Assembly (NCBI GenBank): GCA_046733635.1
Contig: JBKPPO010000283.1
Span: 1 to 10,791, forward strand
Direction: 5' to 3'
Length of the DNA stretch: 10,791 nucleotides
Origin: CADEED01 sp046733635
GTDB lineage: Bacteria > Pseudomonadota > Gammaproteobacteria > Steroidobacterales > Steroidobacteraceae
Position numbers and translations under genes: made by a program. This document shows, piece after piece, positions 1-6,772 of this stretch (position 1 is its first letter; the number at the start of each line of letters is the position of its first letter). Under the pieces are notes generated by a model. That model was given only the letters and a program-made list of their open reading frames with translations, made no database searches and was not told the DNA's origin.

Positions 1-23
1 CGTCAGATGTGTATAAGAGACAG
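1..23 (+). other. Nextera (Tn5) library adapter remnant, not genomic
   Basis: Positions 5-23 are exactly the 19-base Tn5 mosaic end AGATGTGTATAAGAGACAG. The preceding CGTC matches the end of the Nextera read-1 adapter. This is library-preparation sequence left on the contig end, not a natural element. It creates a false reading-frame start: GTG at position 9 opens a peptide beginning MYKRQ that runs into the real gene. The opposite strand gains a false peptide end, LSLIHI. Real genomic sequence begins at about position 24. Confidence 0.97.
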
Positions 24-503
24 GCGCAGGACATCCGCCGTGCGATGCGCATCGTGCGTGCGCGGGCCGGCGAGTGGAAGATCGACCCGCGGCGCATCGG
101 CGTGATGGGCTGGTCTGCGGGTGGCGAAGTCGCGGCGATGGTCGCCTATCCACCTGTCGAGGGGGTTGCGAACTCCGCGGATCCCATCGAGCGGGTCAGC
201 GCCCGGCCGGATTTCCAGATCCTCATCTATCCCGGACCGCTGGGCATTCCGGAAAAGATTCCTGCGAACGCCCCGCCACTGTTCCTGCTGGGTGCGGCCG
301 ACGATGAATACGTGGCCGACGTGCTGTTCGATCTCACGCGTCGTTATCGCGAAGGCGGCGCTACCGTCGAGACGCACATCTACGCGCAGGGTAAACATGG
401 CTTCAATCTGGGCCAGCGCTCCGAATACGTGAGCATCCGGCGATGGCGCGATCGCCTCGGCGAATGGCTCGAGGATCGCGGCTATCTGCGGTCGGTGAAG
501 TAG
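24..503 (+). CDS. alpha/beta hydrolase, carbohydrate-esterase-like, 5'-truncated
   Basis: This is the C-terminal 159 residues of an alpha/beta-hydrolase; the N-terminus lies beyond the contig end. The nucleophile elbow G-W-S-A-G-G puts the catalytic serine at nt 114-116. A likely acidic residue lies in LLGAADDEYV and the catalytic histidine in GKHGFNLG, so the triad looks complete. The segments DIRRAMRIVRARAGEW, IDPRRIGVMGWSAGG and the closing W-x-x-R-L-x-x-W-L are typical of the COG0657/BD-FAE-like group, which includes acetylxylan esterase-like enzymes found in polysaccharide-degradation loci. Deacetylation of xylan would fit the xylanase and mannanase on this contig, but they are 5 kb or more away and the substrate is inferred. 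The oxyanion-hole HGG motif would be in the missing part. The stop codon TAG abuts the next ATG, suggesting co-translation with the rhomboid gene. Confidence 0.88.
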   Translation, partial: AQDIRRAMRIVRARAGEWKIDPRRIGVMGWSAGGEVAAMVAYPPVEGVANSADPIERVSARPDFQILIYPGPLGIPEKIPANAPPLFLLGAADDEYVADVLFDLTRRYREGGATVETHIYAQGKHGFNLGQRSEYVSIRRWRDRLGEWLEDRGYLRSVK

Positions 504-1109
504 ATGGACTTCTCGCGCACGCCGGCCTCGCTCGCGATCCTCGGCATCATCCTCGCCTTCAGCGCACTCGCGCTCTGGGTGTCACCGAAGCTCCTCCTGC
601 GCAATCTGCTGCGTCCCTACTGGATGCTCAAGGAGCGCGACTACAGCACGTTGATCACGAGCGGATTCATCCACGGCGACTTCGGCCACCTGCTGTTCAA
701 TTCGCTGACGCTGTTCTTCTTCGGCCCGAATCTCGAGGCGACGATCGGCACGGAGCGCTTCATCGCGCTGTATTTCGTGGGCCTGCTGATCAGCAGCCTG
801 GGCACGGTCTACAAGCAGCGGAACAATCCGGACTATGCCGCGCTCGGCGCTTCCGGTGCGATCCTCGCCGTGCTGTTCGCGTACATCGTCTACTACCCGA
901 CGCAGATGTTGTACCTGTACTTCGCGGTGCCGATTCCCGCGGTGTTGTTCGCGTTCGGTTACCTGGCCTACAGCTATTGGGCGTCGAAGAACCGGCGCGA
1001 CAACATCAACCATGACGCACATCTCGACGGCGCGATCACCGGCTTGGTGTTCGTGGCCGTCACGGACCCCGGCGCATGGGGCGACGCGTTTTCGCTGATC
1101 GGCGGCTGA
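504..1109 (+). CDS. rhomboid family intramembrane serine protease
   Basis: A 201-residue polytopic membrane protein that would cleave transmembrane substrates inside the inner membrane. The catalytic serine is Ser117 in G-A-S-G-A, and the likely partner is His173 in the HDAHLDGA motif, the usual A-H-L-x-G arrangement in the last core helix. The H-x-x-x-N motif of the second core helix is present (His62, Asn66 in GHLLFN). Hydrophobic helices are visible near residues 8-26, 64-74, 86-101, 114-131, 136-157 and 174-186. The length suits a minimal bacterial rhomboid without a cytosolic domain. The ATG follows the hydrolase stop with no spacing, and GGTGAAG just upstream could act as a weak ribosome site. 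The gene is therefore probably the second of an operon with the hydrolase. The substrate is unknown. The loop before His173 is rich in charged residues (SKNRRDNINHD). Confidence 0.92.
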   Translation: MDFSRTPASLAILGIILAFSALALWVSPKLLLRNLLRPYWMLKERDYSTLITSGFIHGDFGHLLFNSLTLFFFGPNLEATIGTERFIALYFVGLLISSLGTVYKQRNNPDYAALGASGAILAVLFAYIVYYPTQMLYLYFAVPIPAVLFAFGYLAYSYWASKNRRDNINHDAHLDGAITGLVFVAVTDPGAWGDAFSLIGG

Positions 1110-1157
1110 ATGGGGTCACTCCCCATTTGCTAGCAAAATGGGTCAGACCTCATTTCA
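1109..1157. repeat. palindromic REP-like repeat / possible bidirectional terminator
   Basis: Between two convergent genes lie nested inverted repeats. AATGGGG (1109-1115) pairs with CCCCATT (1121-1127). A longer near-palindrome, CCCATTT-GCTAGC-AAAATGGG (1122-1142), is centred on GCTAGC. A second GGGTCA copy (1140-1145, GGGTCAGACC) follows. The unit resembles the GGGTCAGACCC-type palindromes scattered through many gammaproteobacterial genomes and often linked to REP-associated tyrosine transposases; this link is from memory, not a search. The position between convergent stop codons would also suit transcription termination in both directions, although there is no long U-tract. The repeat extends into the last codon (stop TGA at 1107-1109) of the rhomboid gene and ends next to the stop of the oxygenase gene. 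Confidence 0.55.
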
Positions 1158-1772
1158 AAACCAGGAATAGTTGAACGAGATGCTGATGCGCTCGGTCACG
1201 GTCGGGTTCGGCACCACCTCGTGGCGCAGCCAGCTCTCGAACAGCACGAGGTTCCCTTGCTCCGCCGGTATCGTCACCCACACCTGGTTCTCCCGCTTCG
1301 CGCGCGGCTTGCGCGGCGGCGCGGCCATGAAGCGGTCCAGGCGCGGATCCTCGAACTTGAGGCCGGAACAGCCGCGCGGCGTACGCACGTAGTAAGTCCC
1401 CGAGAGCGTCGCCAGCGGATGCAGGTGCAACCCGTGCACCACCTGGTGCGACATCACGTTGATCCAGCAGTCCGTCATCACGAGCCTGCGTCCCGCGAGG
1501 TCGAAGTCCAGCGCCTTCGAGAACGACTTCACGTGTCTGTCGATGCGCTTCTCGAGCGCTCCGAATGTCGGCGACATCGTGTGCATGCGCGCGAGCGAGC
1601 TGTAGGACGTGTACCCGCCCGGATAGTTAGTCAGTGACCAGGCCTGCCCGGCGCGATCCTCGGCCGCGATCTGCCGGCATTCCCGCAGCAGCCGCGTGTT
1701 CAGCTCATCGGAGACTCCGCGCGAGATGCGCGCGGTATAGACCTTCGTCGGAAAAAGTGAGGCGGCTGGCAT
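1155..1772 (-). CDS. putative 2-oxoglutarate/Fe(II) oxygenase, TIGR02466-like
   Basis: Read from ATG at 1772, this gives 205 residues. The fold signature is that of the TIGR02466 (putative 2OG-Fe(II) oxygenase) family: N-terminal LFPTKVYTARI, HLHP (His116, His118), SGTYYV (124-129), FEDPR (140-144), LVLFESWLRHEVVPN (His184) and a terminal ERISISFNYSWF (Arg195). HLHP and His184 are the likely iron ligands and Arg195 the likely 2-oxoglutarate contact, by family analogy. The frame stays open upstream to 1928, but those residues would overlap the divergent SMP-30 gene and look non-coding. Homologues begin near this LFPT segment, so I chose 1772. No strong Shine-Dalgarno is visible there. The substrate is unknown; members often act as hydroxylases. 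The gene is convergent with the rhomboid gene and divergent from the beta-propeller gene. Confidence 0.82.
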   Translation of the reverse strand: MPAASLFPTKVYTARISRGVSDELNTRLLRECRQIAAEDRAGQAWSLTNYPGGYTSYSSLARMHTMSPTFGALEKRIDRHVKSFSKALDFDLAGRRLVMTDCWINVMSHQVVHGLHLHPLATLSGTYYVRTPRGCSGLKFEDPRLDRFMAAPPRKPRAKRENQVWVTIPAEQGNLVLFESWLRHEVVPNPTVTERISISFNYSWF

Positions 1773-1795
1773 GACGCGCGTCGGATGAACCCTGG

Positions 1796-1822
1796 TTGGC
1801 CGTGAAGTCGCGCGACTATACT
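1796..1822 (+). promoter_or_regulatory. candidate promoter with a 12-bp perfect palindrome
   Basis: In the 79-bp gap between the divergent genes, TTGGCC (1796-1801) and TATACT (1817-1822) form a possible -35/-10 pair with a 15-bp spacer, shorter than usual, for the SMP-30-like gene. The spacer contains the perfect palindrome AGTCGCGCGACT (1806-1817), which touches the -10 element. ACTATACT (1815-1822) also reads AGTATAGT on the other strand, so a -10-like box faces the oxygenase gene too. A regulator bound here could control both genes. Confidence 0.4.
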
Positions 1823-1851
1823 CCCGCCCGAATTCCAATGAAGGGGACCCC

Positions 1852-2703
1852 ATGACCAAGACTCTCATGACAGGAAGCATGGCCCTGCTGGGCGCGATGC
1901 TGCTCGCCACCGGCGCACGAGCCGACACTCACAAGCTCACGAAGCTCTGGGAAACCGAAGCGGCGCTCAAGGTGCCCGAAGCCGTGCGTTACGACGCGAA
2001 GCGCAAGGTCCTGTACGTCTCCAACATCGATGGCGAGCCCTGGGCCGACGACAAGAAAGGATCCATCGGCAAAGTGGGACTGGACGGCAAGGTGATCGCC
2101 GCGGAGTGGATCACCGGCCTCTCCTGCCCGAAAGGCCTGGTGCTTTCCGATGATGGCAAACACCTGTACGCCGCCGATGCCGGCGGAATCGTCGTCATCG
2201 ACATCGAAGCGGGCAAGATCAAGGACAAGATCGCCATCCCCGAAGGCGTGCAGCTCAACGACCTTGCAGGGGATGGCAAAGGCACGCTGTACGTTTCCGA
2301 CTCGAAGGGCAAAAAGGTCTTCGCCGTCAAGGACGGCAAGGCCTCCGTGCATCTCGACGAGTCCGTGCTCAAGGGCCCGAACGGCCTGCTCGTCCAGGAC
2401 GGCAAACTCTACGTGCTCGACAACAACTCTCTGAACCTGGTGCAGCCCGACAAGTCGCTCAAGGTTCTCGCCGACGGCATGCCCGGCGGCACCGATGGAC
2501 TCGAACACGTGAAGGGTGACGAGTTCCTCGTCTCCGTGTGGAGCGGCGCCCTCTGGCACATCAAGGGTAGTGAGAAGCAACTGCTGTTCGACGGCAAGGC
2601 CGTGAAGACCAGCACCGCGGACATCGGCTGGGATCCGGCTAACAAGACCGTGTTCGTGCCCACGTTTTTCGCCAACACCATCATCGCATTCAAGGTGGAC
2701 TGA
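1852..2703 (+). CDS. secreted SMP-30/gluconolactonase-like beta-propeller protein
   Basis: A 283-residue protein with a clear Sec signal peptide (residues 1 to about 24; charged N-end, hydrophobic MALLGAMLLATG, then A-R-A before D). It is therefore expected in the periplasm. The mature part shows six repeating beta-blade strands: LYVSNIDG, LYAADAGG, LYVSDSKG, LYVLDNNS, FLVSVWSG and VFVPTFFAN. This is the SMP-30/gluconolactonase/NHL-like six-bladed propeller pattern. Some relatives hydrolyse sugar lactones with a bound divalent metal, but I cannot place all metal ligands, so enzyme activity is unproven and a binding role is possible. The start is supported by AAGGGGA (1841-1847), four bases before the ATG. 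The protein is unusually lysine- and aspartate-rich. A terminator follows, so it seems monocistronic. Confidence 0.85.
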   Translation: MTKTLMTGSMALLGAMLLATGARADTHKLTKLWETEAALKVPEAVRYDAKRKVLYVSNIDGEPWADDKKGSIGKVGLDGKVIAAEWITGLSCPKGLVLSDDGKHLYAADAGGIVVIDIEAGKIKDKIAIPEGVQLNDLAGDGKGTLYVSDSKGKKVFAVKDGKASVHLDESVLKGPNGLLVQDGKLYVLDNNSLNLVQPDKSLKVLADGMPGGTDGLEHVKGDEFLVSVWSGALWHIKGSEKQLLFDGKAVKTSTADIGWDPANKTVFVPTFFANTIIAFKVD

Positions 2704-2724
2704 GCCCGGGTCGGAGTCGCGTTC

Positions 2725-2748
2725 GGGGCCCGTGTCAACGGGCCCCTT
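2725..2748 (+). terminator. hairpin terminator after the beta-propeller gene
   Basis: GGGGCCCGT (2725-2733) and ACGGGCCCC (2738-2746) form a nine-pair GC-rich stem with a four-base loop (GTCA), 21 bases after the stop codon. It is followed by TTCCCGGTTTT, a broken U-tract. The stem is strong and the tail weak, so termination may be incomplete. Confidence 0.7.
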
Positions 2749-2791
2749 CCCGGTTTTGCGTATTCCGGGTTTCCCTCGATCGCCGCCCCAC

Positions 2792-2807
2792 TGTGAGCGA
2801 TCGCACA
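2792..2807. promoter_or_regulatory. CRP/FNR-family-like binding site
   Basis: TGTGA-GCGATC-GCACA matches the CRP half-site pattern TGTGA-N6-TCACA at nine of ten positions. It lies 109 bp before the hybrid kinase start and 45 bp after the preceding terminator, so it would act on the kinase gene. A central GCGATCGC palindrome also contributes to its symmetry, which weakens the case slightly. No confident -35/-10 pair was found downstream. Confidence 0.4.
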
Positions 2808-2817
2808 AATGCGCCGA

Positions 2818-2839
2818 AGTGGACGGCCCTATGTCCACT
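2818..2839. repeat. inverted repeat upstream of the hybrid kinase
   Basis: AGTGGAC (2818-2824) and GTCCACT (2833-2839) are perfect seven-base arms around an eight-base spacer. They sit 77 bp before the kinase ATG and just downstream of the CRP-like site. This could be an operator or a leader hairpin. A 19-codon reading frame (ATG at 2831, stop at 2888-2890) starts within it, but I see no ribosome site for it. Confidence 0.4.
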
Positions 2840-2915
2840 GACAGCTCAGTAAACCTCCCGACCTGCCGACACCGGATACAGGAGTACTGACCCCTGGCGC
2901 GCCCTCGCGCGGAAC

Positions 2916-5387
2916 ATGCACCCGGAATTCAAGACACAGCTGGCGCGCGCCTTCGGCCTCGCCTCGGAAGCCGAAGTCTGCGATCTGCTGGCGCGTTTGC
3001 GCTCGGGCGGCGACGTGGATGCGCAGCTCTTGCGCCGGGGGTGCCTCGCGCTGGTCGAACACCTGGGTGAAGAGCGAGCCGCCGCGGCCGAGCGTGACCG
3101 GCGCGCCAACCTCGCGCTCAAGGCCGCCGAAGTCAGCTGCTGGGACTGGGACCTGACCAACCGCGAGATCTTCCTCGACCAGACGTATTTCCACTGCCTC
3201 GGCCTGCCCCAGGGCGAGCGCACACTGCCGATCTCCGAGCTGCATGAACTCGTGCATCCCGACGATTTCGAGCCTTTCCGCCAGGCGACACTGGACGCGA
3301 TCACCGGCAAGTCTGCAGGCCTGCATTTCCAGCATCGCATGCGTCATGCCGACGGGCGTTGGGTCTGGCTCGAGACCAGCGGCAACGTCACGCAGCGTGA
3401 CGAGCAGGGCCGCGCGCAGCGGCTCACCGGCACGCAGACCAACATCACCGAGCGCAAACAACTCGAGCGCGCGCTCTCGAACACCCTGCGCGTGATGCGC
3501 GCGCTGCTCGAGACCATGCCGCTGCCGGTGATCATGCGGGACACCGAGCGCCGCGTGACACTCGTCAACGCCGCCTGGGAAAAGATGCTCGGCATCCCGC
3601 GCCAGGAGGTCATCGGCCGGCAGATAGAGGCCTATCCACGCAAGGTGCTCTCGGACAACCACCGGCAGTCCGACGAGGAAGTGCTGCAGCACAAGAAGCC
3701 GCTGCGCTACGAAACCGTGGTGCACGGCGTGGACGGCACCGATTACGACGTCATCGTCGCCAAGACCCCCTTGATGGCCGACGACGGCACGGTGACCGGT
3801 CTCGCCGCCGTCATCACCGACATCTCCGAACAGAAGCGCATCTCCGAGACGATCGAGAAGGCGCGTGTATCGGCCGAGGCCGCGGTGATCGCCAAGTCGC
3901 GCTTCCTCGCCAACATGAGCCATGAGCTGCGCACACCGCTCAACGGCGTCGTGGGCATGGCCTCACTACTCGAGAACACCGCGCTCGACGCCAAGCAGCG
4001 CCGTTTCGTGCGCACGCTCAAGACGTCCGCGGAAGCGCTCATCACCCTCATCAACGACGTGCTCGATCTCTCCAAGGCCGAAGCCGGGAAGCTGGAACTC
4101 TCGCGCGGCCCGTTCGATCTGCGTCGCGAGCTCGATCAGGTGGTGGGTCTGTTCAGCGCGCGCGCCTACGACAAGGGCATCGAGATCTCCGCACACATCG
4201 GCCGCGATGTTCCTCCCGTCATCAATGGCGACCCCATCCGGTTGCGGCAGGTGCTCGGCAATCTCGTCAACAACGCGGTGAAGTTCACGGAGTCCGGCGC
4301 GGTGCTCCTGTCCGTGACCAGCGCTACTTCGGGTGATTCGCTGGCCGCGCTCGAATTCTCGGTCACCGACACCGGCATGGGCGTCGCACCCGAAGAACAG
4401 AAGCGGATCTTCGACGCTTTCGAACAGGCCGATGGCAGCGTCACGCGCAAGTTCGGCGGCACGGGTCTGGGTCTCGCCATCAGCCGGCAGCTAGTCGACC
4501 TCATGCACGGCAGCATGGGTGTGCAGAGCGCCGTCGGTCACGGCAGCCGCTTCTACTTCCGGATTCCCGCCGGTGTACCGCGAGTCGAACTACCCGCCCC
4601 TGCCCCCGCGTCCGATCTCGGGGCTGTCGTGATAGGCCTGCATCTCGTGATGCAGCCCGCCGTGCGCGACGTGCTCTCGCGCGAGTGCGGCCGGATCGCC
4701 TGCGTGGATTCGGTCGAGGCGGCGATCGAAGCGATCGCGGCGATGCCACCGCGCGTGCACAGGCTGCGCGTGATCATCGACTCCAACGTCACGGGCCGGC
4801 TCGAACAGGCCGTGAGCAGCATCCGCTCGGCCGCCCAGGGGCTTCAGCTCGAGGTGGTCGCGTTGCTGCCGCCCGACGCTGACGCCACGCCGCCCGCCGG
4901 CGTGACGCGTTGCCTCGTGAAGCCCTTGTCCACGCCCGATCTCGTCACTCAGGCCCCCGCGGCGGATACCGCGCAAAGCGTGCTCGTCCGTGCGCTGCCG
5001 ATGCGCGGCTCACGCGGACGTGCGCTGGTCGTGGAGGACAATGCGGTGAACCAGGAAATGGCGCGCGCCATGCTGGACATGCTCGGCTTCCATGTCGTCA
5101 CCGCGTCGAACGGCCAGGAAGGCGTGATCGCGGCGGCCGCCGATCCTGAGCTCGATCTCATCTTCATGGACTGCCAGATGCCGGTCATGGACGGTCTCAC
5201 CGCGGCGCGAGCGATCCGCGCGTCCGAGCGGCAGGATCGTCGCGTACCCATCGTCGCGCTCACGGGCAACGCCATGCCCGGCGACCGCGAGGCCTGCGTG
5301 GCCGCAGGCATGGACGACTACCTCGCCAAACCCTTCTCGCTGAGTGCGCTCCGCACCATGGTCGAGAAGTGGTCCAGGGCTGCCTGA
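2916..5387 (+). CDS. cytoplasmic hybrid histidine kinase/response regulator
   Basis: An 823-residue sensor with no transmembrane segment or signal peptide. Order: helical N-end (1-65); PAS with PAC (about 68-182, ending TQTNITERKQLE); second PAS/PAC (about 190-308, ending ITDISEQKR); coiled linker; HisKA with His336 in SHELRTP; HATPase with N-box Asn449-Asn453, DTGMG (485-489) and GGTGLGLAI (514-522); a degenerate receiver-like segment (about 570-680); and a full receiver (about 702-820) with VVEDN (Asp708), phospho-acceptor Asp752, Thr783 and Lys805. The degenerate receiver keeps IIDSNV (Asp622) and LVKPL (Lys669) but lacks the N-terminal acidic pair. No HPt domain or partner regulator gene is on this contig, so the phosphorelay output is unknown. 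The PAS ligand is also unknown. The start rests on the first in-frame ATG with only a weak GCGGA before it. Confidence 0.95.
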   Translation: MHPEFKTQLARAFGLASEAEVCDLLARLRSGGDVDAQLLRRGCLALVEHLGEERAAAAERDRRANLALKAAEVSCWDWDLTNREIFLDQTYFHCLGLPQGERTLPISELHELVHPDDFEPFRQATLDAITGKSAGLHFQHRMRHADGRWVWLETSGNVTQRDEQGRAQRLTGTQTNITERKQLERALSNTLRVMRALLETMPLPVIMRDTERRVTLVNAAWEKMLGIPRQEVIGRQIEAYPRKVLSDNHRQSDEEVLQHKKPLRYETVVHGVDGTDYDVIVAKTPLMADDGTVTGLAAVITDISEQKRISETIEKARVSAEAAVIAKSRFLANMSHELRTPLNGVVGMASLLENTALDAKQRRFVRTLKTSAEALITLINDVLDLSKAEAGKLELSRGPFDLRRELDQVVGLFSARAYDKGIEISAHIGRDVPPVINGDPIRLRQVLGNLVNNAVKFTESGAVLLSVTSATSGDSLAALEFSVTDTGMGVAPEEQKRIFDAFEQADGSVTRKFGGTGLGLAISRQLVDLMHGSMGVQSAVGHGSRFYFRIPAGVPRVELPAPAPASDLGAVVIGLHLVMQPAVRDVLSRECGRIACVDSVEAAIEAIAAMPPRVHRLRVIIDSNVTGRLEQAVSSIRSAAQGLQLEVVALLPPDADATPPAGVTRCLVKPLSTPDLVTQAPAADTAQSVLVRALPMRGSRGRALVVEDNAVNQEMARAMLDMLGFHVVTASNGQEGVIAAAADPELDLIFMDCQMPVMDGLTAARAIRASERQDRRVPIVALTGNAMPGDREACVAAGMDDYLAKPFSLSALRTMVEKWSRAA

Positions 5388-6722
5388 CTACTTCGCGCGG
5401 ATCGTGCTCATCTGCCGCGCGTGCGCGGAGATGATGCGGATCGTCGACACGTCGCTGTCGAACACGCAGTAGAGCCCCTGCGCCTCTTGCGGCGGATCGC
5501 CGACGAAGCTGTCACCCGGCTTCCACATGAAATCCGGATTCTTCGTGCGGCCCGCGCCGCCCCAGGCCCAGAAGTTGGAGCCCGCGATCGCATCGCCGGC
5601 AGCCGCGCGTCTCGCCAGCAGCTGGAAGATGGATTGATAGAACCGGTCGCGGTGACTCACCGCCGCGGCCGGCTCGAACGAGCCGCCATCCCGGTTGATG
5701 CCGAATTCCTCGAGCACGATGGGCTTGCCCATCTGGTTGGCCGCGTCGATGTGCCAATCCAGGTAGTCCTTCATCTTGACCCAGGCCGCATCGTGGGTAC
5801 CCGCGCCATCCTTGGGATTGAACCAGCCCCAGTTCGGCGCCCACATGTGGTACGTGAGGTAGTCGATGTTCTTGCTGACGTGTGACTTCACGAACAGATC
5901 CTTGCTACCGGCCGTGCCCATCCAGCCTTCGTTGCCGGTGCTCACGAGCTGCTTCGGCGCGAGCTTCTTGATGAACCCCGCGGTTTCGTCCTGCCACTTC
6001 ACGAACACGTCGAAGTGCGGCTTCGCATTCGCATCGCTGCCCGGCCGCGGTTCGTTCGCCAGTTGCCAGGACATGATGGTGGGATCGTTCGAGTAGGCAC
6101 GACCGTTCACCGAGTTCTTTCGGCCGATGAGCTGCCTGATCGTGGCGCGGAAGGTTTCCTGCGCGCGCGGCTCGCGATAGAACGACGCGGAATTGTCCAT
6201 GAAAGCGTTCCAGTCGCCAGTGACGTCGGGATCCACGACCGGCTTGCCGTTGTACCAGGCCACGTACTGCGACATACCGCCCGACCATTGCCAGAAGTTG
6301 TTGAGATACAGCACGGCTTTCATGTCGCGCTTGGCCATCTCGTCGAGCAGATAGTCGAGGCCCTGCCAGAGCGTCTCGTCGATCTTGCCGGGGCTCTGGA
6401 TGACGGATGGGGTCACGGCGCGCTTGAGCGTGCTCGCTTCCGAGATCGCCAGCACCCGAAGGTTGAGGATGCCCTGCGAGGCCAGTTGGTCGAGCTCCTT
6501 GAGCAGCCGGGCGCGGTCGCCGCCTTTGCCCGGTGACGCGAGATACATGCCGTACCAGACATTCGCGCCAGCGAAGTAGTAAGGCTTGCCGTCGAGCTCG
6601 AAGTGTTTGCCCTTGACCTTGACGAAGCCGGATTGCGCCGGCGCGGCGTGAGATTCGCCGGCCCCGAAGCCAGACAACGAGACGGAGCACGCCGCAATGG
6701 CGGCGATCAGGAACTTGCGCAT
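5388..6722 (-). CDS. secreted GH5 endo-1,4-beta-mannanase
   Basis: A 444-residue enzyme expected to cut internal beta-1,4-mannosidic bonds in mannans. A signal peptide spans about 1-26 (MRKF, hydrophobic core, then SHA before AP). The rest is one GH5 catalytic barrel: FELDGKPYYFAGANVWYGMY near the start, NNFWQWSGG (141-149), acid/base Glu224 in WQLANEP, YHMWAPNWGW (291-300), nucleophile Glu339 in PIVLEEFG, and FWAWGG (384-389). The pattern fits bacterial subfamily GH5_7 mannanases. No binding module is attached. The frame is open upstream to 6938, but ATG 6722 has AAAGGGGG five bases upstream and begins a proper signal peptide. It follows helical-repeat gene A by 46 bp. Its stop abuts the stop of the convergent kinase gene with no bases between, so transcripts may overlap. 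Confidence 0.93.
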   Translation of the reverse strand: MRKFLIAAIAACSVSLSGFGAGESHAAPAQSGFVKVKGKHFELDGKPYYFAGANVWYGMYLASPGKGGDRARLLKELDQLASQGILNLRVLAISEASTLKRAVTPSVIQSPGKIDETLWQGLDYLLDEMAKRDMKAVLYLNNFWQWSGGMSQYVAWYNGKPVVDPDVTGDWNAFMDNSASFYREPRAQETFRATIRQLIGRKNSVNGRAYSNDPTIMSWQLANEPRPGSDANAKPHFDVFVKWQDETAGFIKKLAPKQLVSTGNEGWMGTAGSKDLFVKSHVSKNIDYLTYHMWAPNWGWFNPKDGAGTHDAAWVKMKDYLDWHIDAANQMGKPIVLEEFGINRDGGSFEPAAAVSHRDRFYQSIFQLLARRAAAGDAIAGSNFWAWGGAGRTKNPDFMWKPGDSFVGDPPQEAQGLYCVFDSDVSTIRIISAHARQMSTIRAK

Positions 6723-6734
6723 GTCGACCCCCTT

Positions 6735-6772
6735 TGCCGCGATGTTAGCGCGGCATCGAAGGGTGAGGTCAA
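6735..6772 (-). promoter_or_regulatory. mannanase leader: hairpin, operator half-site and candidate promoter
   Basis: Read on the minus strand, TTGACC (6772-6767, overlapping the stop of gene A) and TAACAT (6747-6742) make a possible promoter, but the 19-bp spacer is long. The -10 lies in the seven-base loop of an inverted repeat, TGCCGCG (6735-6741) with CGCGGCA (6749-6755). The plus-strand half-site TGTTAGCG (6743-6750) is identical to that in front of the xylanase gene. The hairpin ends right at the Shine-Dalgarno, so it could alternatively act on translation. Confidence 0.4.

Noticed and set aside
9..23. GTG start giving an N-terminus MYKRQ for the first hydrolase
   Set aside because: These codons are adapter sequence; the true start lies off the contig.
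1773..1928. 52-residue N-terminal extension of the oxygenase gene
   Set aside because: It overlaps the start of the divergent SMP-30-like gene, is an out-of-frame reading of its signal peptide, and extends past the point where family members begin.
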